Assembly: GCA_015063135.1 (NCBI GenBank)
Contig: SUTA01000004.1
Span: 1 to 64,000 of the forward strand
Source: Thermoplasmata archaeon
Lineage (GTDB): Archaea > Thermoplasmatota > Thermoplasmata > Methanomassiliicoccales > Methanomethylophilaceae
Reading direction: 5' to 3'
Length of the DNA: 64,000 nt
A model generated the notes under the pieces. The model saw only the letters and a list, made by a program, of their open reading frames with translations. It did no database searches and was not told the origin of the DNA. Shown in pieces: positions 9,439 through 17,527 of this stretch (positions are counted from its first letter, which is position 1; every line of letters begins with the position of its first letter). The translations under genes were made by a program, and so were the position numbers.

Positions 9439-10266
9439 ATGACAGCAGACCCTGACGCACCGGGCGACATGCAGCTGGAGATAATCCGCGGCCTGAGGGG
9501 CGTCATCCACGCGTTCTACCTGGACAAGGACATCCTGGAGGAGCTCCGCAGGGAGGAATCCACGGTCCGCGCCATGGGGAACATCGAAGTCGACAACAGG
9601 GGATTCAACGAGGCCCTGAAGCGCGAGAGCGTCATTTGCATCGTGAAGGACCCCAGATTCAGGCCCCCGCCGGAACCCACGGTGGTCCTCGAGACATCCG
9701 ACGGCGAGATCATCGGCGAGGAGGTATTCCCGTTCACCATGCACAAGTACGAGAACAGGACCGACGTGGTCTGGCTGTCCGACGGGTTCGTCCTGTTCCC
9801 CCAGATCATGGCCAAGGGCGGCGAGCAGTTCGTCATGCCCCCGGTATCCTTCCCGGAGCTCAACGAGAGCAACGGGTGCAAAGACGTCGTCTCCTGCAGC
9901 CCCGCTCCGACCAGCGACCTGATGATCAAGAAACACTACGGCCTGGTCGACAACCCCAAGATCGCCTCCGTCCTAGTGGCTTTCAACAGGATCAAGCGAT
10001 CGCGATTTTCGGGGGGGGGGTCAGCCCCCCCCAGATTTCATTCCCTGGCTGTCTTGCGGCAGACCAGAACGGGACAATGGGCCATCCTTACGACGGTCTC
10101 CGCGACGGAGCCCATCATCGCCCTTTTGAGGTTAGTACGTCCCAAGGAGCCGCAGACGACCAGGTCTGCGTTCCAGGACTCTTTGACGATCTCCTCCGCA
10201 GGACGTCCGATCACCACTTTCGCGGTGACATCTATGCCATTCTCCTCCGCCTTCTCCACCACGTAA
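9439..10266 (+). CDS. unknown conserved-looking protein with an abnormal 3' end
   Basis: I recognise no family. Residues 1-190 look like genuine protein: an acidic N-terminus (MQLEIIRGLRGVIHAFYLDK), a mixed alpha/beta middle and a cysteine pair CKDVVSC near 155. From about residue 191 (position 10009) the frame enters a run of ten Gs. It then reads through the GC hairpin and 229 bp antisense to the next gene, and that tail is low-information sequence. No stop lies near 10000 in this frame. The real protein is probably about 190 residues, with its stop lost to an indel in the G run or to a deletion at the junction. Short leader, own promoter. Confidence 0.5.
   Translation: MTADPDAPGDMQLEIIRGLRGVIHAFYLDKDILEELRREESTVRAMGNIEVDNRGFNEALKRESVICIVKDPRFRPPPEPTVVLETSDGEIIGEEVFPFTMHKYENRTDVVWLSDGFVLFPQIMAKGGEQFVMPPVSFPELNESNGCKDVVSCSPAPTSDLMIKKHYGLVDNPKIASVLVAFNRIKRSRFSGGGSAPPRFHSLAVLRQTRTGQWAILTTVSATEPIIALLRLVRPKEPQTTRSAFQDSLTISSAGRPITTFAVTSMPFSSAFSTT
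10011..10032. terminator. G-run/C-run hairpin between convergent genes
   Basis: Ten Gs, the spacer TCAG and eight Cs can form an 8-bp all-GC stem. It lies 5 nt beyond the stop of the minus-strand MFS-Usp gene. The homopolymers make miscounting of bases likely in any sequencing method. Confidence 0.5.
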
Positions 10267-11744
10267 CCGATGGCAGCTTCGGAATCCTCCTCCCCGGCCT
10301 CCCTCATGATCTCTCCGGTGGATTTCCCATCGCCGAGGCCTGCGTACTTTTCAGTGTCTATCACGAACAGGGCGATGATGGAAGAGCGGTTCTTCTTGGC
10401 GATATTGATGGCATTATCGACTGCGAATCTGCTGTTCTCGGAACCATCTGTAGGGACCAGCAAGACACCGTACATGCTAAAGTCGGTGGACATGGGCTTC
10501 GACGCGCCTATCTTCCTGGTGGACACGCTGGCGCCCTCTCCGTCGGAGCGTCTGGTGGAAGCGCTGAGGATAAAGAACACGGCCGCCATCATCACCGCGA
10601 AGCAGGCCAATGCGCCGAATACGAGGGTATGGGCCCCCAGGATTCCGAATATCAGCGGCACCAGCATCCCTGAGAGGAACGTGGAGAGATTGAGGGCCAT
10701 AGCGTACCCGCCCATGATCTTCCCAGAGGTGTTCGCCATAGACAGCCTGGACAGGGATCCTACGACCGTCGGCATGAGGAGGCCGAGGGAGCAGCCGATC
10801 AGCACCTCAGCGACGAAGAGTATGACGATGACCACCGCCTCCCCGCTGACGAACTCGGGGATGAACAGCAACGCCATTCCCGCGGCCATGAGGAGATAGG
10901 CGCACCCATACGATGTCCTCTCGCTGAGCTTCGTCGCGCTGCGGCTGTAGATGAGGCTGAACACCGCCTGCGATACTCCCATGAGCCCGAGGAGGAGTCC
11001 GCACAGTAGACCGGCGTTGGCTTCGAGACCGATGGAAGGCACGTAGTACGAGAAGTTCGTCGGCATCGAGAACATGATGAACATCTCGCAGAACACAGCG
11101 ACGTAACATACCGCGATCCTTCCTTTCCTATTGGAGATGTCGGCCTCCTCAGATCCTGCCGATATGGAGCGTCTCTCCGGCTCCCTGACGGAGATGATTC
11201 CGAGAAGGATTATCGGGACCCCGATGAGGTATATGAGGAACGGGTAGTTCCATCCGATGTCGGCAAGGGTGCCTCCTAGAGTCTCGAGCAGGAACCCTCC
11301 GACGCCTATGGCTGCCGACTGATAACCTATGACTTTCATGCGCTGGGGGCCGTTCCAGTATTCGCCGATCAACGCGGTGCTGGCCGACGAGATTCCGGTG
11401 AGCCCGATTCCGAGCAGGAAGCGGCAGGCGAGGATCGCCGTGTAGTCATCAAGGAAGTAGGGCAGGACACCCATGACAGTGAAGATGACCAAACATGCGA
11501 AGAGAACCTTGACCTTGCCGAAGCGATCCGCCAGATACCCCACTAAGAATCCGAAGATCGCCACCGAGAGCGCGGGAAGTCCTATGACCAGGGCGGTCAT
11601 GGATTCCGTCTGTACGAAGTGCTCGCCGATTCCTCTCAGGGCGGGAGCGACGGCGGCCGCCCCCATCAGGATGACCATGGATGACAGGAGGATGGTCGCG
11701 AGCGTGATGCCATTCGGAATGAACGGTTTTCTGCTATTATCCAT
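10038..11744 (-). CDS. MFS transporter fused to a UspA domain
   Basis: A 568-residue fusion. Residues 1-400 form a 12-helix major facilitator, with the inter-helix loop GYLADRFGKVK near residue 65 as in other MFS proteins. After a linker of about 30 polar residues comes a universal stress protein domain (about 430-568): VLLVPTDGSENSRFAVD at its start and the ATP-loop-like GRPAEEIVKES with GSLGRTNLKRAMMGSVAE near the end. Usp domains bind nucleotides or ions, so a cytosolic sensor regulating transport is plausible but inferred. I chose the ATG at 11744 because the TATA-like element sits 20-35 bp upstream. An in-frame ATG at 11762 is possible. The substrate is unknown. Confidence 0.85.
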   Translation of the reverse strand: MDNSRKPFIPNGITLATILLSSMVILMGAAAVAPALRGIGEHFVQTESMTALVIGLPALSVAIFGFLVGYLADRFGKVKVLFACLVIFTVMGVLPYFLDDYTAILACRFLLGIGLTGISSASTALIGEYWNGPQRMKVIGYQSAAIGVGGFLLETLGGTLADIGWNYPFLIYLIGVPIILLGIISVREPERRSISAGSEEADISNRKGRIAVCYVAVFCEMFIMFSMPTNFSYYVPSIGLEANAGLLCGLLLGLMGVSQAVFSLIYSRSATKLSERTSYGCAYLLMAAGMALLFIPEFVSGEAVVIVILFVAEVLIGCSLGLLMPTVVGSLSRLSMANTSGKIMGGYAMALNLSTFLSGMLVPLIFGILGAHTLVFGALACFAVMMAAVFFILSASTRRSDGEGASVSTRKIGASKPMSTDFSMYGVLLVPTDGSENSRFAVDNAINIAKKNRSSIIALFVIDTEKYAGLGDGKSTGEIMREAGEEDSEAAIGYVVEKAEENGIDVTAKVVIGRPAEEIVKESWNADLVVCGSLGRTNLKRAMMGSVAETVVRMAHCPVLVCRKTARE

Positions 11745-11763
11745 GCCAAATACCCATTTCATC

Positions 11764-11779
11764 CTTTTATTAAAGTTTA
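11764..11779 (-). promoter_or_regulatory. TATA-like element of the MFS-Usp gene
   Basis: On the minus strand the stretch reads AAACTTTAATAAAAG, 20-35 bp before the ATG at 11744. The 275 bp between here and the SDR gene otherwise hold only AT-rich sequence and short frames that I do not regard as genes. Confidence 0.4.
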
Positions 11780-12037
11780 ATTCGACAAATAGTAGTCGTA
11801 TATTGAACACTTTGTCTTGCCTAAAACATGGTAAATCTATGATGACACAGAGGTCGCGGCATCTCGCCATCAGCAGGATGTCGTGTCAGACGGCCGACGG
11901 CTCGGACAGCTTCGCTGGGTTGATCCCTTCGATTTCAGAAACGACGCATATCACAATCCCGTGTCGAACTCAGATTTGCCTACAGTCCCCAATCCGATTC
12001 CAGACATATTGAATACCCAGATGAACATGATAACTCC

Positions 12038-12808
12038 ATGCCAATCGCTTTGGTCACAGGGGCATCCGGAGGCATCGGAAGGGAGCTGTCGCTCACCCTC
12101 GCTGAGAACGGTTATGACCTGATAGTCGTAGCAAGGAGGGCCGATGAGCTGGATAGGCTAGCGGAGGAGATCGGTTCGAGGTTCGGAAGAGAGGTACGCA
12201 CGATCACTTGCGACCTGTCCGAGCCCGAAGCCGCCGAGAGGATGTGCGCAGGGGCGGGAGACGTGGATGTCCTGGTCAACAACGCAGGCTTCGGAGACTA
12301 CGGACCGTTCGCCGAATGCGATGCCGCCAAGCAGACGCGCATGATAGAACTCAACGTCCGCGCCCTCACTGAGATCACTCGCGCCATCCTCCCTGCGATG
12401 CTCTCCCGCGGCAGCGGGAGGATACTCAACGTCGCATCCGTCGCCGCGTTCGAGCCCGGGCCCCTGATGTCTGTCTACTATGCAACCAAGGCCTACGTCC
12501 TCTCGTTCTCGGAGGCCATCCAGGAAGAGCTACGCGGGACCGGCGTCACCGTCACCGCACTGTGCCCCGGGCCGACCAACACGGGCTTCGCATCCGCCGC
12601 CGGCGCAACCGGCTCCAACTTGTTCAAAGAGGCGGCCGGGGCCGACGTGAAGAAGGTCGCGGCCTACGGGTACCGCTGCATGATGCACGGAAAGCCCGTG
12701 GCAGTCTGCGGGCTGTCGTTCAAGTTCCTGACGTTCTGCGTCCGCCTGTTGCCCAGGGGCGCTACCCGCAGAATGGTGCACTACATCCAGGGCAAGACAA
12801 AGAATTGA
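12038..12808 (+). CDS. short-chain dehydrogenase/reductase
   Basis: A 256-residue classical SDR, a cytosolic NAD(P)-dependent oxidoreductase. The Rossmann cofactor motif TGASGGIG is at residues 8-15 and ARR after beta-2 suggests a preference for NADP. NNAG is near 87, and the catalytic serine and YxxxK are present (VASVAAFEP and YYATKAY). The C-terminal 30 residues are hydrophobic and basic, as in membrane-attached SDRs of the DltE/YqjQ type. The substrate is unknown. An insertion sequence begins about 14 bp after its stop and may have separated it from its original terminator. Confidence 0.85.
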   Translation: MPIALVTGASGGIGRELSLTLAENGYDLIVVARRADELDRLAEEIGSRFGREVRTITCDLSEPEAAERMCAGAGDVDVLVNNAGFGDYGPFAECDAAKQTRMIELNVRALTEITRAILPAMLSRGSGRILNVASVAAFEPGPLMSVYYATKAYVLSFSEAIQEELRGTGVTVTALCPGPTNTGFASAAGATGSNLFKEAAGADVKKVAAYGYRCMMHGKPVAVCGLSFKFLTFCVRLLPRGATRRMVHYIQGKTKN

Positions 12809-12821
12809 AAAATGACCAGCA

Positions 12822-12837
12822 ACAAAAACGAGCGGCA
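12822..12837 (+). repeat. left (sub)terminal inverted repeat of the IS
   Basis: ACAAAAACGAGCGGCA, an exact reverse complement of 14203-14218. It is followed by a run of ten Cs at 12840-12849. Confidence 0.85.
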
Positions 12838-12917
12838 AACCCCCCCCCCGAGGATGGGTCGCAAAGGATGAAGAAGTGCGACATTCATTCTCGATCGCTT
12901 AAGGAGGCGAATGCCGC

Positions 12918-13943
12918 ATGAGATACATTGGCTTAGATGTACATAAGGATAATATCACGGCCTGCGTGCTCACGAGCACGGGCAAGCCGAAGTTCGAGAA
13001 GGATTTCATCAAGGGTTCCGGGCAATGGGACCTCTCCGAGCTGCTGGGTTTCGGGGACAAGGACGGGTTCTGCGTGATGATGGAATCCGGTACGTACGCG
13101 TATCAGCCTTTCAGGTTCTTTTCGGATCTGGGGATCGAGACACATGTGGTCCACGCCCAGGCGCTGAAGGTCATAACGAAATCGGACAAGAAGACCGACA
13201 GGAAGGACGCCTACACCATCGCGAGGATGCTGAGGCTGTGGAAGAGGGGGGACGTCGACCTCCAGATGGCGTTCATGCCGACCCGCGAGCAATGCGAGCT
13301 CAAGGACGTATGCAGATACCGCGAGGAGATCTCGAAGAAGATAGGCGACGAGACCAGGAGGATCAAATCCCACATGTCCAGGAACTGCCAGCATCTTCCG
13401 GATGATTTCGACAACTTCCAGACCAGGAAGGCCAGGGATTATGTGAGGTCCGCCTTCCCGGCGGACATCACACTGATGAGTCGCATGGCCGACCTGGAGA
13501 GGCTAATCGAAGAGAGGGATTCGGTCCAGAAGGAGGTGGAATCCAGGCTCCCGGGTTCCAGGGAGGTGGAGGTCCTGATGACCGTGCCGGGCATCGCCAG
13601 GCAGACCGCCGTCCAGATAATGTCCATGATAGTGGACATCGACAGGTTCGATGATGCGGAGAAGCTCTGCGCGTACTTCGGCATGGTGCCGAGGGTCAGG
13701 GATTCGGGGGGCAAGGAGCATCACGGCCGCATGACCAAGAACGGTGACAGGATGATGAGGGCGGTGATGGAACGTGTGACGCAGTCACACGTCCAGTACT
13801 GCGACTCGTCCGTCACCCGGTACTACAAGAGGAAGTGCTCGGAGATGGGCACGAAGAAGGCGCTCATAACGGCATCGAGGAAGATGCTGTCGGTCATATT
13901 CGCGATGCTGAAGTCCGGCACGGACTTCAGGCTCGCAGCTTGA
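12918..13943 (+). CDS. IS110/IS1111-type DEDD transposase (recombinase)
   Basis: A 341-residue recombinase. The N-terminal RuvC-like DEDD domain shows GLDVHKD (residues 5-11), MESGTYAY near 56, and KKTDRKDAYTIARML near 97-111, supplying the acidic residues. A coiled-coil middle follows (about 120-200). The C-terminal Tnp domain contains LMTVPGIARQTAVQ, AYFGMVPRVRDSGGK and HHGRMTKNGDRMMR, where family members place the catalytic serine. A strong Shine-Dalgarno AAGGAGG lies 10 nt before the ATG. The gene is intact, so the element may be active. The stop codon lies inside a perfect hairpin (13938-13960). Confidence 0.93.
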   Translation: MRYIGLDVHKDNITACVLTSTGKPKFEKDFIKGSGQWDLSELLGFGDKDGFCVMMESGTYAYQPFRFFSDLGIETHVVHAQALKVITKSDKKTDRKDAYTIARMLRLWKRGDVDLQMAFMPTREQCELKDVCRYREEISKKIGDETRRIKSHMSRNCQHLPDDFDNFQTRKARDYVRSAFPADITLMSRMADLERLIEERDSVQKEVESRLPGSREVEVLMTVPGIARQTAVQIMSMIVDIDRFDDAEKLCAYFGMVPRVRDSGGKEHHGRMTKNGDRMMRAVMERVTQSHVQYCDSSVTRYYKRKCSEMGTKKALITASRKMLSVIFAMLKSGTDFRLAA

Positions 13944-13960
13944 ACCGCATCGGTTCAAGC
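13938..13960 (+). repeat. perfect hairpin overlapping the transposase stop
   Basis: GCTTGAACCG and CGGTTCAAGC form a 10-bp perfect stem around a 3-nt loop. It marks the start of the structured non-coding right end of the element. Confidence 0.75.
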
Positions 13961-14202
13961 CTGACTCCCGACATCCGATGCCGATTATGGGATGCGAGGT
14001 CCGAGGTATTCCGCCGTCGCCTTTGTTTGCGGCCATGACCGCCTTGAGAAATTACGGGGTAGGCCGACGACCAGGCTCGAAAAGTCATCCTACGGCCTTC
14101 GGGACCGTCCAAAGTAAATTGCGTTTGCATAACAGGATCGGTGGGTCGGATGCGGGGATCCGTCAGCGTAAGCTATAAACAACAGGCAAAAACATGCAGT
14201 AA
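13961..14202 (+). ncRNA. candidate guide (bridge/seek) RNA region of the IS
   Basis: About 240 bp with no convincing open frame, between the transposase hairpin and the right inverted repeat. In IS1111-group elements the guide RNA that pairs with donor and target DNA is encoded in this position. Potential stem segments include GGATCGGTG with GGGGATCCG near 14137-14162 and CTACGGCC with GGGACCG near 14090. The call rests on element type and position. I cannot fold it or define its ends. Confidence 0.5.
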
Positions 14203-14218
14203 TGCCGCTCGTTTTTGT
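14203..14218 (+). repeat. right (sub)terminal inverted repeat of the IS
   Basis: TGCCGCTCGTTTTTGT, the exact reverse complement of the left repeat. Confidence 0.85.
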
Positions 14219-14239
14219 CAAGTAAACAAAGATAAGGGG

Positions 14240-14259
14240 GCCGGCCCCTGAGGGCCGGC
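14240..14259 (-). terminator. GC hairpin after the FAD oxidase gene
   Basis: A perfect 8-bp stem (GCCGGCCC pairing with GGGCCGGC) with a 4-nt loop begins 11 nt beyond the minus-strand stop. On that strand it is followed by CCCCTTATCTTTG, the recurrent 3' motif of this window. Confidence 0.6.
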
Positions 14260-14270
14260 TTTGATCCGGT

Positions 14271-17012
14271 TTACTGGGTTCCGTCGCCCAGGTCGTGGAC
14301 CCTGTCGAGGGTCTTGTTGTGCTCGAGCTCCTCGTACCTGAACCTCTCGATGTTGGTGGCGAAGGTCTTGTCGGCGGGCATGAGCTTCTTTATGCTCTGC
14401 ATCATGGTGCTTCCGATGCCCATGAGGGACTTGGACAGGTTGATTCCGAACCTGGTCCTTCCGCAGACGACGTGACCGGGGTTGACGACGTCGTAGGGAT
14501 CCATGACGGTCTTGAGGGACCTCATCCTGGCGGTGGTGGGCTGGTCGTGGATGACGTCCAGCATCCAGGCGAAGAACACTCCGAGTCCGGTGGACCTTCC
14601 GCCGTAGATGGCTGCCCTGTCTCCGAGGTAGAAGTTGAACCCGAAGGCGAGCATTCCGGTCATGAGCTCATCGTCCTTGAAGTAGTAAGGCATGAACAGG
14701 GTGGTGGACCTGTCGACCATGACTCCGATGACTCCTCCGGCCTCCATCTTCATGGCCTTGAAGCCCTCGTAGCACTCGTCGGTGAACGCGCCCCACTCGT
14801 GGGCGGGCACGATGACCTCTCCGGGGATCTCTCCGACTCCGACCTTCCTGGCCCTGAACTCGTAGCACCTCTCGTCCCACTCGTGCTGGGCGATCTCGTT
14901 GGCGATCTTCCTTCCGCCGTACTTCTCGGCGATGGCGTCTATGGCGGCCTCCTCGAGGTCGTTGTGGGCGGCGTCTCCCTGAACGGTGACCAGCCACAGG
15001 TTGGACACGTCGGGGGCGTGGACGCCTGCGCGCCTCTGGTTCTCGAAGTGCTTGGCGTCGGACCAGGCGATGTGCAGGGGCCTGAGGGAGGCGTGGGCGA
15101 TGACGTCCTGGATGGGCTCGTTCATGGCCTTGAGGGTGTCGAACTCGTAGGCGAGGCACCTGATCTCTCCCATGGGGTAGATCCTGAATGTCACGGTGCC
15201 CAGCATTCCGAGGGTTCCCTCGGCTCCGGCGAAGAACTGGTTCAGGTTGAACAGCGCGCCGTAGGACCCGGTGGAGTTATATCCGGTGGTGACGATGGTT
15301 CCGTCATCGAGGACGATCTCGGCGTTCAGCACGTTGTCCTTGGCGGAGCCGTACTTGTAGGACCCGACTCCCATGCCGTTGGTGGAGATCCAGGCGCCGA
15401 TGGTACCGGAGGGGAACGAGGAGGGGTACGATCCGATGATGTATCCCTTCTTCATGCAGGCCTCGAGCAGGTTCTTCCAGGTGCAACCGGCCTGGACCTT
15501 GACGTAGAGCTCCTCGGTGTTGATCTCGAGGACCTTCTTCATCTTGGAGGTCATGTCGATGAGGATACCGGCGTTGGTGGGCATGGATCCGCCCAGACCC
15601 CAGGACGCGTTGCCCCTGGGGGTCGCGGGGATGCCGTACTTGTGGGCGATCTTCATGACGGCCGCGATGTCCTTGACGTTCTCGACGCGGCAGACCACGT
15701 CGGGGACGTTCTTGAACGCCATGCCGGCCATCTTCGGAAGGGGAGCCAGGTCGTGGCTGTAGATGATCCTGTCCATGTAGTTCTCGTTGATGTTCTTGGC
15801 ACCGATGGCCTCCTTGAGCTCCTCGACGATCGCGGGAGTGACCAGGCGCTCGAGGTTCTTGGGGGCCTCCTCGTACGCTCCGTCGTTGAACCCGGCCTCG
15901 ATCCTCTTGATGAATTCCTTGGTGGCCTCGTCCCTGAACTTGGACTTGCACCTGCAGCAGCTCCTTCCGCCCATCTCGATGGCCTTATCGGCCGCGGCGA
16001 GGTAGTCCTCGGCCTTGGCTCCGAAGAGCTTGACGACTGCCGTGCTGCGGTCGGGGATGTTCCCACCGATCTCGAAGCTGGCGATGCCCTGGCAGGCCTC
16101 GATGAAGGCGGCCAGGCACTTGAGCGGAATGTAGCATGTGGGGGCCTTGGGGCAGACGGTCTCGTCGTTGCAGATTCCCTGCCAGAGGGCGGCTCCGTCC
16201 AGCTTGGTGGCTCCGGCCTCGGCCATGAGCGCATCGGTGGCGGCGAGGTCGGCCTCGACGAACTGCGCGTCTCCCTGGTAGGCCATGAGGACGGAGGTCT
16301 TCGCGAAGGAGATATGGAGGGGCTTGAGGGAGGGCTCCTGGACCAGCTTGGCGAGAGCGGCGGACATGGCGGGCACGTCAGCGAACTCGTAGGCGCAGGC
16401 CTTGGTGATGCCGGCGGGGTGCATCTTGAAAGTGACCTCGGTGATAATGCCGAGCCTTCCGTAGGATGCGGCCATGGTCTGGGTGAGGTTGTATCCGCTC
16501 ATGTAGTAGCCGATGCAGTCGTAACCGGTCTCGATGACCTCTCCGGTGGCCTCTACTGCGGCGATGTTGTAGATGCTGTCCTTAGCGGTGCCGTACTTGT
16601 AGGAGCCGACTCCGGCCTCCTCGATGTACGCCCAGTCCTCGACGGTGGAATCGGTTCCGGCGGGGTAGACCCCGAGGGTGAATCCCTTCTCGGCGGCGGC
16701 TGCCCTGATGTCCGAGAACTTGGCCCCTGCCTGGGCCCTGATGGTCATGTTGACCTCATCGACGAAGACGATGGCGTCCATGGCGGACATGTCGACGTAG
16801 ACATCGGTATCTACGTGCTTGTTCCTGGTGGCGATGCTCCTGATGGATCCGCCGGCCCTCATGGTGAGGACGACGGCCTTGGACAGCTCCTCGGCGTTGG
16901 CGGGCCTGATGCAGACCTTTCCCTTGATTTTGCAGTCTTTGGATGCGCTCACGACAGATTTGACCTGCTCGAAGTCATCGGCGGACATGCTTCCGCACTC
17001 GTTGGATTTCAT
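14271..17012 (-). CDS. tandemly duplicated FAD-binding (GlcD/VAO-type) oxidase
   Basis: A 913-residue flavoprotein made of two homologous halves. Each half contains GVGSYKYG(T/S)AKD, an AYEF segment followed by SL(K/R)PLHI, and a QGDA segment. The second half keeps the FAD pyrophosphate loop (TPRGNASWGLGGSMP, then GILIDMTSKMKKV). The first half has SIATRNKHVDTDVYVDMSAM there, without the glycine-rich loop, so it may not bind FAD in the usual way. A CCRCK cluster lies near the end of the first half. Relatives are 2-hydroxyacid/lactate dehydrogenases. In Methanomassiliicoccales, GlcD-like proteins have been proposed to pair with HdrD. I chose the ATG at 17012, with AAGGAG 9 nt upstream, over the longer frame to 17060. 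Confidence 0.85.
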   Translation of the reverse strand: MKSNECGSMSADDFEQVKSVVSASKDCKIKGKVCIRPANAEELSKAVVLTMRAGGSIRSIATRNKHVDTDVYVDMSAMDAIVFVDEVNMTIRAQAGAKFSDIRAAAAEKGFTLGVYPAGTDSTVEDWAYIEEAGVGSYKYGTAKDSIYNIAAVEATGEVIETGYDCIGYYMSGYNLTQTMAASYGRLGIITEVTFKMHPAGITKACAYEFADVPAMSAALAKLVQEPSLKPLHISFAKTSVLMAYQGDAQFVEADLAATDALMAEAGATKLDGAALWQGICNDETVCPKAPTCYIPLKCLAAFIEACQGIASFEIGGNIPDRSTAVVKLFGAKAEDYLAAADKAIEMGGRSCCRCKSKFRDEATKEFIKRIEAGFNDGAYEEAPKNLERLVTPAIVEELKEAIGAKNINENYMDRIIYSHDLAPLPKMAGMAFKNVPDVVCRVENVKDIAAVMKIAHKYGIPATPRGNASWGLGGSMPTNAGILIDMTSKMKKVLEINTEELYVKVQAGCTWKNLLEACMKKGYIIGSYPSSFPSGTIGAWISTNGMGVGSYKYGSAKDNVLNAEIVLDDGTIVTTGYNSTGSYGALFNLNQFFAGAEGTLGMLGTVTFRIYPMGEIRCLAYEFDTLKAMNEPIQDVIAHASLRPLHIAWSDAKHFENQRRAGVHAPDVSNLWLVTVQGDAAHNDLEEAAIDAIAEKYGGRKIANEIAQHEWDERCYEFRARKVGVGEIPGEVIVPAHEWGAFTDECYEGFKAMKMEAGGVIGVMVDRSTTLFMPYYFKDDELMTGMLAFGFNFYLGDRAAIYGGRSTGLGVFFAWMLDVIHDQPTTARMRSLKTVMDPYDVVNPGHVVCGRTRFGINLSKSLMGIGSTMMQSIKKLMPADKTFATNIERFRYEELEHNKTLDRVHDLGDGTQ

Positions 17013-17065
17013 TTTCAATCGCTCCTTGCCGCTTATAGCGGTGGCTGTGATTGGTCGCACGCGTT

Positions 17066-17080
17066 CTCTATATAATATGG
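17066..17080 (-). promoter_or_regulatory. TATA box of the FAD oxidase gene
   Basis: On the minus strand it reads CCATATTATATAGAG, about 55-68 bp before the ATG at 17012. That leaves room for a leader of about 30-40 nt carrying the AAGGAG ribosome site. Confidence 0.55.
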
Positions 17081-17119
17081 GTGGGCGTCTATCTCATACC
17101 GATATGAGATTGAATGAGA

Positions 17120-17527
17120 TTATCGGAACCTGGCCATCCCGGCTGAGGAGACCAATGCAGCCAGCTGCCCGGCGGTCGCCCTAAACAGGTGAGTGGGGCA
17201 ACTGCAATCGGAGCAGCCGAACCCCTTGGCCGCAGGGACCATCCCGGATGCCTCGGCCATGCGGGCCAGCTCGCATTCGGGGATGAAATCAGGATAGGAC
17301 TCGAAAGCCTCCGCCGAATCCGCAGCGGATGTCAGATAATCGATGTGCCAACGCAGCGGCTTGTCCCTCCTGAGATGCCTGGAGAGGCGCTGGTCGAGGC
17401 CGCCCATGGCGCTGCCCACGTAGATGTACAGCCCGGGATCGAAATGGAGAATCCCCAGGGCCCCCACGCGGATGTCCGCGGGGGAGCCGAGGGTAACGGC
17501 GAGCACGTACGTGCCCTTTCTGATCAT
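17120..17527 (-). CDS. DUF123 GIY-YIG-like protein
   Basis: A 135-residue member of the archaeal DUF123 family, a GIY-YIG nuclease-fold domain sometimes fused to endonuclease III. It shows the family pattern GTYVLAVTL, YIYVGSAMGGLDQRLSRHLR, WHIDYLT, ECELARM and the cysteine motif GCSDCSCPTHLF. Its ATG overlaps the mmp7 stop (ATGA), so it is the last gene of the MCR-activation operon and probably translationally coupled. Nuclease activity is unproven for the family, and a link to MCR activation is only contextual. Confidence 0.85.
   Translation of the reverse strand: MIRKGTYVLAVTLGSPADIRVGALGILHFDPGLYIYVGSAMGGLDQRLSRHLRRDKPLRWHIDYLTSAADSAEAFESYPDFIPECELARMAEASGMVPAAKGFGCSDCSCPTHLFRATAGQLAALVSSAGMARFR

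Larger units (their letters stand above)
12822..14218 (+). mobile_element. IS110-family element, IS1111 subgroup
   Basis: A complete element bounded by 16-bp perfect inverted repeats (12822-12837 and 14203-14218). It carries one DEDD transposase gene and about 260 bp of non-coding right end. Subterminal inverted repeats are the hallmark of the IS1111 subgroup; classical IS110 members lack them. The true ends probably lie a few bases outside the repeats and cannot be fixed without an empty site. It sits between the SDR stop and a GC hairpin. Confidence 0.85.

Noticed and set aside
12840-12849. C10 tract as a phase-variation switch
   Set aside because: It lies in the non-coding left end of the insertion sequence, not in a promoter or reading frame of a surface gene, so there is no support for a switching role.
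14295-17075. A 926-codon open frame antisense to the FAD oxidase
   Set aside because: It has the same shadow composition and no recognisable domain; the minus-strand protein has repeated, conserved motifs.
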